From Thermoplasmata archaeon (GTDB lineage: Archaea; Thermoplasmatota; Thermoplasmata; RBG-16-68-12), in contig DUJI01000181.1 in assembly GCA_013329855.1 (NCBI GenBank), forward strand, positions 1 through 8,661: 8,661 nt of DNA. The letters are read 5' to 3'. Positions 1-5,437 of the stretch are shown here, piece after piece (the first letter of the stretch is position 1; every line of letters begins with the position of its first letter). Both the position numbers and the translations under genes were made by a program. The notes below the pieces were generated by a model that was not told the origin of the DNA, searched no databases, and was given only the letters and a program-made list of their open reading frames with translations.

Positions 1-2677
1 CCTCCACCACCCCGTCCGCCGCGGGCTGGGCGAACGCGAGGGGGATGGATCCCGTCCACGCGGCCCCCGGGGCGGCCTGCGTCAATCCGACCGTCTCCCC
101 CACAGGCTCGAGTCCCGAGGTCACCTGGACCGGCACCGCGGCGGCATTCGAATCGTACACCGTGATGTGGACCGTGTCCCCGGGCGCGTAGCTCGGCCGG
201 TCGAGCACGACGCGGCCGTACGCCGGGTCGAGTCCGCCCGTGGCCACAAGGGCGAAGGGCTGCGGGCCCACGGGCACGTTGGCCCCGATGACTTGGACCT
301 TCCAGTCACCCGGCAGCGGCGACTTGAGGAGCACGGCCTCCTCCGGGTTCGTCGTGTCGAACGTGGCGCCCGAGACGGACGCTCCCAGGGAGGCGGGACC
401 GAAGTTGTTCCCGCGGTACACGGTGCCGTCGGGGGCCGTGACCTGGAGATCGAGATCGTTCACAAGGGCCTTGGACGCCCCCAGGGTGCCCGGGTAGTCC
501 GTCCACGCCAGGACGAACCGTGCGCTCGCGGCGCCCGCCGCCACGTGGAACGTGTACGTGGACGCCTGGCCGGTCACGAGACCCGCGGCGTTGTCCACGA
601 CCTGCGTGTCGAAGGGGTCCCCCGGGAGCGGGAGGACGCTGGACAGGAGGACGCGGCCAAAGCCCTGCTGGTTGTTGGGCCACGTCGAGGCGGTCGTGCC
701 CGTCCCCGTCAGCTGCTGCCCCGAGGCCAGGAGCATGGCCCGCATGAGGGCCGCGCTCGGGTCGAACGCGTCCGCGGCCACCGGGGTGCGGGAGGGGTAC
801 CAGCCCTGCGTGAAGTACTGGCGGATGATCGCTGCGGCCGCCGCGGCCGCGGGTGTGGAGAAGCTCGTGCCCGCCCACGCGTGGTCCCCGGGCAGGATGC
901 AGTTGCCGGGGTAGTTCGGAAAGTCCAAGGGATTGCCGCTCGACGTGGCGGAGAAGCCGTCCGCGACCGTGACGAGGTCGGGCTTCAGGCGGCCGTCCTG
1001 GGTCGGCCCCTGGCTGCTGAACGACGCGAGGTCGTTCTGGGTGCCGAAGCACTGGGAGGCGCCGTCCGGGTTGCACGCGCCGCCCACCGTGACGACGTCC
1101 TTCGCCGTGCCTGGCGTGTTGACCGTGCCCGGGCTGGGTCCCTCGTTCCCTGCGGCGAAGAAGACGGTGAAGTCGGGATGCGCCCAGATGAAGGCGTCGA
1201 CCATTCGGGCCTGGAGGTCGTACGCGTCCCCGGGGGCGCCCCAGCTGTCGCTCTGGATCCGGACCGGGGCCACGGGGTCGTTGTAGACGAGGCCCGGCGG
1301 CCCGAAGAGGTCCGCGTAGTCCTCCGGGACGTAGATCAGGGTCTCGCCGCCGTTCGTGCACGTGTCGCCGGCCGCCAGTCCGCCGACGTCCTCCATGTAG
1401 ATCTGTGCGTTCAGCGCGTTCCCGTTGTTCAGGTCGGGCGAGATGCCGTACGCGTTCCCCGCGAGGGTGGACGCAACGGCCGTCCCGTGGCCGCCCCCGC
1501 AATCCATCATGGAGTACGGGTCCCAGGCGCCGCCGCCTCCCGGCCACGTGAGCTGGCCCGTGAGCACCCCCATGTCCAGGTACCGGACCACCTTGCGCCG
1601 CGTCGCGTCCGTCGTGTTGTAGAGGTCCCCCGAGGTGACTTGCGACGGCCGGAGGCGGAACTGGGGGTTGTCGTAGTCCAGGCCCGTGTCCGCGAGGCCG
1701 ATGACCTGGCCCGTGCCGTTCAGGTCCGCGGCCCAGTAGCGATAGGCGCCGGAGACGTTGGTCTGGAGGACCCAGTCCGCCGCGTAGTTGAGCGGTTGCA
1801 GAGGGAGGACGGGGTCGAGGAACTGGACCTCGGGGAGCACCGCGAGCGCCGGGATGAGGGACGCGGGCACCCGGGCCCGGACCCACCGGAAGTCGCCCGT
1901 GCCGAAGGCGCCGAGGATGCCCGGGGTCGCCGGACCCGCCCACCGCGCGGGCACGCCGGCGCGGGCGAGCCACGCGACGAGGGCGTTCGGCGGTTCCCCC
2001 GGGACGAGGAGGGCGCGCACGTCGACGACGCCCGTGGCGTTCGCGAGGCTCGCGGGCATCTTCCAGGAGGCCTCGTAGGGTCCGACCCAGTCCACGTACG
2101 GGAGGCCGCGGAGGGCGGCGAGAGCCGCGGGGGGACCCTGCACCAGCAGGGCATCGTCGGGGACGTAGAGCAGGAAGCGGACGCCCGCGGCCGCGAGCGC
2201 GCTCTCCCACTCGGGCTTGATGGGAGCGTAGAAATGCACGAGACCCGTGGCCCGCCCCTGCGCGTCCGTGGCCCACGCGTCCGCGGGCGGGCTCGCCAGG
2301 GTGCGCACGTCCACGTCCCCGTTCAGGAGATGGAGGTAGGGCGCCGTCGGCAGGGCGACCGCATAGCGGCCCAGGGAGGCCAGCGCGTCCAAGGTGCTGG
2401 ACGGGCCTTGAGCGACCGAGAAGGCGCCGTAGGATTCCAGGAGGCGGCCGCCCGCAGCGTCGATCTCCCGGATGGACGCATCCGTCCGGAACGTGACCGT
2501 GGCGCCCGTCCCGGGGAGAGGGGACGGCGCCGCGGGTTGCGGGAGGGGGGAGGGGAGCTGGACGAGAAGGACGAGCGCGAGGACGAGGACGACCGCGAAA
2601 CGCCACGAACGAAGGGCCGTGTCGCCGTTCCTCCTCGGGAGACCGCGGGCCCCCTCGGAGGCTCCGGTTCCGGGGAG
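1..2677 (-). CDS. Secreted subtilisin-like (S8) serine protease, 3' end off window, start unresolved
   Basis: An extracellular endopeptidase of the subtilase (S8) family. The catalytic triad is intact: Asp in IGLADTGLDY (codon 1688-1690), His in GGGHGTAVAST (1487-1489), Ser in GTSFSTP (863-865), and the oxyanion Asn in AAGNEGP (1145-1147). Ahead of the Asp lie a signal peptide (WRFAVVLVLALVLLVQLP) and a propeptide of nearly 300 residues; its LRGLPYVDWVGPYEASWK stretch resembles propeptide-like segments I recall from archaeal and Bacillus Kp43-type subtilases. After the Ser come a beta-rich domain (GDWKVQVIG) and an Ig-like segment (YAPGDTVHITVYD) that runs off the left edge. The frame is open up to a TAG at 2678-2680, but I find no ATG, GTG or TTG in it until a TTG at 2390-2392, which lies past the signal peptide. 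The given end is therefore the limit of the open frame, not a start. The gene may be cotranscribed with the ATPase gene upstream. Family call sure; N-terminus not. Confidence 0.9.
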
Positions 2678-2751
2678 CTAGGATGCGGGCGACGCCACAT
2701 TAGGCTTTTGGCCCGAATCGTGTCGCGTCGCGGCGGGCCGTCTCTCGCGGG

Positions 2752-3477
2752 CTACTCCGCGAGGATCCGTGTAGCCTGGAGGATTCCGTTCTGGAAGATC
2801 AGGGTGTAGTAGTTCGGGGAGTGGTTCGTGCCGCGCATCTTCACGCACCGGATGCGGCGCTGAATGTTCGCGTCGTCCACGCGCTCCATCTTCAGGTGGA
2901 TAATCGCGTCGCTCAGGAACTCCTCCCCGTGCTTCCCGAAGTCCTCGGAGCGCGGCTTCATCTCGGAGATCAGGATCGTGGTCGCCTTGAGGTCCCGCAG
3001 CCACTCGAAGAGCTGGAACAGTTCCTCCCGGGGGTTCTCGAAGCGCGCCATGACCTCGAGCACGGGCAGCGAGTCGACGACGAGGATGTCGTAGTCCAGG
3101 GAACGCTTCAGGTTGGACGCGTACATCTTGAAGATGTCCATCCAGGTGCGCTGGGCCATCCCGTCCAGGTTCCGACGGATCATACCCAGGTCCACGATGC
3201 TCACCTTGGCCTCCACGTCCTTCGGGCTCAGGCCCATGCCGACCAGGTGCCGCGTGAGGCTCTCCCGCCCCTGCTCGAGGGAGATGTAGGTGCCCGTCCG
3301 GCCGTCGTGGAGGGCGTTCTGGTAGAGGACGTTGAAGGCGATCGTGGACTTCATCGTCCCCGGCTCGCCGGCGAGGAGAAGGACGCTGCCCGCGGGGATG
3401 CCGCCGCTGAGCGTTACATCAAAACCGTGGATGAACGTCCGGATGCGGTCTTCCTGCCCCATCGCGGGCCGTTCCAT
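2752..3477 (-). CDS. KaiC/RAD55-like RecA-superfamily ATPase with variant Walker A
   Basis: A 241-residue single-domain ATPase of the KaiC/RAD55 group; no substrate or partner can be read from the sequence. Seen: an N-terminal FIHGFDVTLSGGIPAGS lead-in typical of KaiC domains, Walker A GEPGTMKS (residues 37-44), YISLEQ (64-69) where KaiC usually has a catalytic Glu pair, Walker B DILVVDS (130-136), and the C-terminal VKMRGTNHS...YY...I..NGI strand pattern of the family. Met42 replaces the usual Gly before the P-loop Lys. GTMKS-type loops are, from memory, common in archaeal KaiC-like proteins, so this need not mean loss of activity. There is only one KaiC domain and no fused output domain. 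It is divergent from a winged-helix gene. Start: the first ATG (3477) is given, but Met6 at 3462 fits the nearest TATA box better. A role in signalling or motility regulation is inference from family only. Confidence 0.85.
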   Translation of the reverse strand: MERPAMGQEDRIRTFIHGFDVTLSGGIPAGSVLLLAGEPGTMKSTIAFNVLYQNALHDGRTGTYISLEQGRESLTRHLVGMGLSPKDVEAKVSIVDLGMIRRNLDGMAQRTWMDIFKMYASNLKRSLDYDILVVDSLPVLEVMARFENPREELFQLFEWLRDLKATTILISEMKPRSEDFGKHGEEFLSDAIIHLKMERVDDANIQRRIRCVKMRGTNHSPNYYTLIFQNGILQATRILAE

Positions 3478-3489
3478 CGGAAGGAGGAC

Positions 3490-3495
3490 CTATAA
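3490..3495 (-). promoter_or_regulatory. Possible TATA box for KaiC-like gene
   Basis: Reading the minus strand, GGTTATAGG forms a TATA-like element. Its centre is about 30 nt upstream of the ATG at 3462 and only about 17 nt from the ATG at 3477. If it is used, the RNA would begin near 3466. The protein would then start at the second Met (MGQEDRIRTF) on a nearly leaderless transcript. No Shine-Dalgarno-like sequence precedes either ATG. Moderate-to-low certainty. Confidence 0.4.
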
Positions 3496-3513
3496 CCGTT
3501 CCTAACCCGTTAT
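3492..3513. repeat. Imperfect inverted repeat, candidate operator
   Basis: ATAAC and GTTAT form the outer arms of a 22-bp imperfect palindrome, with an offset GTT/AAC pair inside it. It overlaps the TATA-like element of the ATPase gene, in the region shared with the divergent winged-helix gene. Position and symmetry suit a repressor site, but the arms are only 5 bp and could be chance. Confidence 0.25.
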
Positions 3514-3661
3514 CAGGCGCGAGACGCCCCGCTCGTCCCATCCCTGGAAAAATAAGGGGGAGTGATAGGCAAGGTGACGGCGGAGGCACGGTCATCCGGG
3601 GTATGACGTTTTCTGAACTCGGTCGGTGAGCAGCTGTTCCTCTGGAAACCATGGTGAAACG

Positions 3662-3669
3662 TTTATTGG
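3662..3669 (+). promoter_or_regulatory. Probable TATA box for winged-helix gene
   Basis: TTTATTGG is an AT-rich island in GC-rich surroundings. A transcript starting about 26 nt downstream (near 3692) would carry a leader of about 18 nt. That leader includes the purine run GGGGGA at 3695-3700, a weak Shine-Dalgarno candidate 9 nt before the GTG at 3710. This is the main reason for choosing that start. Confidence 0.4.
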
Positions 3670-3709
3670 TTATCCGGTCTGTTACCAGGTCCGCGGGGGA
3701 ACGGCGCTC

Positions 3710-4294
3710 GTGTTCGTACCGGAGAGGAATCTCAAGGATCTGGTCATCTCCTACATTCGCGACCAAGAGCGCTCCATCAGCGCCCTGACCAAGGCCCTGG
3801 AGTCGGACGGCTATAGCTTCCACCGCCTCTTCGTGACCGGGTACTTGAAGGCCCTCGCCGACGTGGGCATGCTGCGGGAGAAGGAGATTCCTCCGGCCAA
3901 GGTGTACACCGCCTCGGCCCACCGCGAGGCGAATTTGTACGAGATGGTGGGCGAGCGTTGCCGTGAGGCCGCGGCGAACGAGCCCGCCCAGAGCCGCCTG
4001 GCCGTGGCCGCCCTCCAGCGTCTCTTTCGTCGCCCCGTCTTCCTGCGGGAACTTCGGGAGTGCGGCTTCGCGGGCGCGATCGACGCGCCCGCGGTCGGCA
4101 AGGAGGAGCGGGAGGAGGCGCGACGGGCCCTCGCGAAGTTGGGTCTCCAAATCCCCACGAACGAGCCCGCGTACCGCTTCGAGGAGCGCCGCAACGACCT
4201 GCGGGATGCGATCCTGTGCGACATCATCGTGGAGCGATTCGGCCTCGCGTCCCTCGTGCTGGACACGAAGCAGATGAAGCTCACGGAACGGTGA
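3710..4294 (+). CDS. Small winged-helix protein, putative regulator
   Basis: A 194-residue soluble protein, apparently with an N-terminal winged-helix DNA-binding fold. The helices and turn run through RSISALTKALESDGY and RLFVTGYLKALADVGMLREK, and the wing through EIPPAKVYTAS (about residues 10-68). The rest is helical and charged (REAANLYEMVG-like stretches, KEEREEARRALAKLG) and may mediate dimerisation. No effector-binding or metal site is seen. The GTG at 3710 is chosen because the TATA box and purine run precede it and MFVPERNLKDL looks like a natural N-terminus. The frame stays open to an earlier GTG at 3626, which would give 222 residues. The stop lies 5 bp from the 3' end of the convergent SRP RNA. 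Transcription regulator is the likeliest role; the target is unknown, and the adjacent divergent ATPase gene is an obvious candidate. Confidence 0.75.
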   Translation: MFVPERNLKDLVISYIRDQERSISALTKALESDGYSFHRLFVTGYLKALADVGMLREKEIPPAKVYTASAHREANLYEMVGERCREAAANEPAQSRLAVAALQRLFRRPVFLRELRECGFAGAIDAPAVGKEEREEARRALAKLGLQIPTNEPAYRFEERRNDLRDAILCDIIVERFGLASLVLDTKQMKLTER

Positions 4295-4299
4295 AGGAA

Positions 4300-4610
4300 G
4301 CTAGGCCATCGGGGTGGACGCTCAGCTCCGACGCCGGTGAGCCCGGACACCTCCTCGGTCCCGCACCCCCGCGAGCGTTGGTAGTCCGCGGTTAGGCTGC
4401 TCACTTCCGTGCCTGACCCGTTCCCCACGGTCAGGATAAGGGACGCAACTCTCCAGCTGCGTTCCCTACCGCCTCCAGCCCCGCGGGACAGAACCTCAAC
4501 GTCGGCACCCGGACCGGCATCAGACTGGGAGCGCCGCCCCCGACTGTCACCGCCCCATGAGGACGATTTGGGTCTAAAAGGAGACGCCCGGCCTCCCGGT
4601 CAAGCCTAGC
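4300..4610 (-). ncRNA. ffs: Archaeal signal recognition particle (7S) RNA
   Basis: RNA scaffold of the SRP, which binds SRP54 and SRP19 and targets signal-bearing nascent chains to the membrane. Helix 8 is unmistakable on the minus strand at 4390-4419: GGTCAGGCAC, GGAA tetraloop (4405-4408), then GTGAGCAGCC, the SRP54-binding core shared with bacterial 4.5S and human 7SL RNA. Helix 6 (4440-4466) is an ACGCAGCT / AGTTGCGT stem closed by the GGAG tetraloop known for SRP19 binding. The ends pair as helix 1, 5' GCTAGGC with 3' GCCTAGC, fixing a length of about 311 nt, normal for archaea. Long helix 5 pairs are visible, for example GTCCCGC with GCGGGAC and GATGCCGGT with ACCGGCGTC. I could not confirm the usual UGU-type motif of the Alu domain. 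A TATA box sits 26 nt upstream. The ends could be off by a few bases. Confidence 0.95.
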
Positions 4611-4631
4611 GGGAATCCCAACCGGGGTTTC

Positions 4632-4639
4632 CTATTTAA
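4632..4639 (-). promoter_or_regulatory. TATA box of SRP RNA gene
   Basis: TTAAATAG on the minus strand is centred 25-26 nt upstream of the predicted RNA 5' end at 4610, the standard archaeal spacing. It coincides with the last codons (GTT AAA TAG) of the upstream membrane-protein gene, so the promoter lies inside that coding sequence. The RNA therefore has its own promoter although it follows NAC and the membrane protein on the same strand. Confidence 0.8.
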
Positions 4640-4943
4640 CGATTCTTGGACGTTCCTCGTTCTCGGCGGAAGGGGCGCCCGGACCGGTGTTCGGTTGGGC
4701 CGCCTCCAGGGCGACCGCGCGAGCCTTCTGGTATCTCCCGAAGGTGGAAAGGAGCATCAAGCCACCGACAAAGAACACGCCCGCGGAGCACACCAGGCGC
4801 CAGGATTCGAGGTCCTGCCCGAACGGTCCGCTCGCTGTCAGGTCGGCGGTGAAGTAGAAGATGACTGCGGTCGCGATGATCCACAGGCCGATGACCATGG
4901 GCATCCAGACGCCCAGGATGCCCCGGATCCGTTCGCGGTTCAT
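4632..4943 (-). CDS. Small two-helix membrane protein, function unknown
   Basis: A 103-residue protein I do not recognise. Two transmembrane helices are clear: about residues 9-31 (ILGVWMPMVIGLWIIATAVI onward) and 50-67 (LVCSAGVFFVGGLMLLST). A short acidic loop (ADLTASGPFGQDLESWR) joins them. Basic residues flank both outer ends (Arg3, 5, 7 and Arg70, Lys73, Arg75), so by the positive-inside rule both termini should be cytoplasmic, with a hydrophilic C-terminal tail of about 35 residues. No catalytic motif is seen. The ATG at 4943 is preferred over a longer frame (to 4988) because it overlaps the NAC stop as ATGA, implying translational coupling, and because the extension is an Arg-rich stretch inside NAC. 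It lies between NAC and the SRP RNA, so a role near the ribosome or translocon is possible. That is only guilt by association. Confidence 0.75.
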   Translation of the reverse strand: MNRERIRGILGVWMPMVIGLWIIATAVIFYFTADLTASGPFGQDLESWRLVCSAGVFFVGGLMLLSTFGRYQKARAVALEAAQPNTGPGAPSAENEERPRIVK

Positions 4944-5314
4944 CGGCTCATCAGTCGGATGATCGCCTCTGCGGGCTCGCCGCCGCACTCCTCGAGGGCC
5001 TTGCGCGCGTCCTCCTCAGAGACGCCCGCCTTCTCCGCGACCAGCTGGACATCCTCCTCGGGAATCGCGGAGGGCGCACCGGACTCGGCCTTCTTGACGT
5101 CGGCGCGATCCCGCACGATGGGCTCGCCGATGACCTGCCAGATCTTCTGACCCTGGGCCGTGATCGCGGTGACCGCAGCGCCCCGAATCACGTATTCCTT
5201 GTCGGCCGTGCGGATGATGACCTCCTCGACGCCCTCAAGCTCCTCCTGCTCGATGCCCATGCGCTTCATCGCCTGACGCATCTGCTTGGGGTTCACGCGT
5301 CCGCCCGGAATCAT
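4940..5314 (-). CDS. nac: Nascent polypeptide-associated complex (NAC) protein
   Basis: Archaeal NAC, a homodimeric ribosome-associated factor that contacts nascent chains at the tunnel exit. It has 124 residues, normal for archaea. The N-terminus, MIPGGRVNPKQMRQAMKRMG, is the typical basic, Met-rich ribosome-binding lead. The NAC beta domain spans roughly residues 21-70 (VEEVIIRTADKEYVIRG, then AQGQKIWQVIG). A linker precedes a C-terminal UBA domain (about 85-122: PEEDVQLVAEKAGVSEEDAR, then ALEECGGEPAEAIIRL). The stop overlaps the next ATG. A TATA box and a short leader with GGTGG (5319-5323) support the ATG at 5314. It is divergent from RLI across about 120 bp. Identification is firm. Confidence 0.96.
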   Translation of the reverse strand: MIPGGRVNPKQMRQAMKRMGIEQEELEGVEEVIIRTADKEYVIRGAAVTAITAQGQKIWQVIGEPIVRDRADVKKAESGAPSAIPEEDVQLVAEKAGVSEEDARKALEECGGEPAEAIIRLMSR

Positions 5315-5345
5315 GGGGCCACCGTCGTTGGCATGGTCGAGTTCC

Positions 5346-5353
5346 GGATAAAG
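5346..5353 (-). promoter_or_regulatory. TATA box for NAC operon
   Basis: CTTTATCC on the minus strand is centred about 36 nt upstream of the NAC ATG. Transcription would start near 5323, leaving a leader of about 9 nt that contains GGTGG, a partial match to the archaeal Shine-Dalgarno sequence. It would drive NAC and the coupled membrane protein. Confidence 0.5.
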
Positions 5354-5406
5354 GTTCTGCGCTCTCGAGGATGCAAACCAGGGTTCGACCGACTCGCATT
5401 CGTACG

Positions 5407-5414
5407 TTTAAATA
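5407..5414 (+). promoter_or_regulatory. TATA box for RLI gene, leaderless promoter
   Basis: TTTAAATA is a near-consensus archaeal TATA box. Its centre is 27 nt before the TTG at 5438, so the predicted transcription start falls at or next to the first base of the start codon. A TGA at 5432-5434 in the same frame rules out an upstream start. No Shine-Dalgarno-like sequence is present. Together these indicate a leaderless mRNA. Confidence 0.7.
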
Positions 5415-5437
5415 TGCCCGCCCGCATCGACTGAACG

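Noticed and set aside
306..2606. 766-codon minus-strand frame starting with GTG at 2606
   Set aside because: It is in a different register from the catalytic motifs, and its translation is Pro/Arg/Gly-rich without recognisable features.
167..2809. Very long plus-strand open frame (880 codons) opposite the protease
   Set aside because: Its translation is Arg/Gly/Val-rich low-complexity sequence without domains, and the opposite strand carries the complete subtilase triad. It reflects high GC and few stop codons.
3419..4428. Minus-strand frames opposite the winged-helix gene and into the SRP RNA
   Set aside because: They have biased composition and no motifs, and they overlap a better coding frame and a structured RNA.
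4438..4468. Hairpin considered as a terminator for the winged-helix gene
   Set aside because: It is helix 6 of the SRP RNA, with the diagnostic GGAG loop on the minus strand.
4409..4609. 66-codon plus-strand frame across the SRP RNA
   Set aside because: The region is explained by the RNA on the other strand; the peptide is Pro-rich and featureless.
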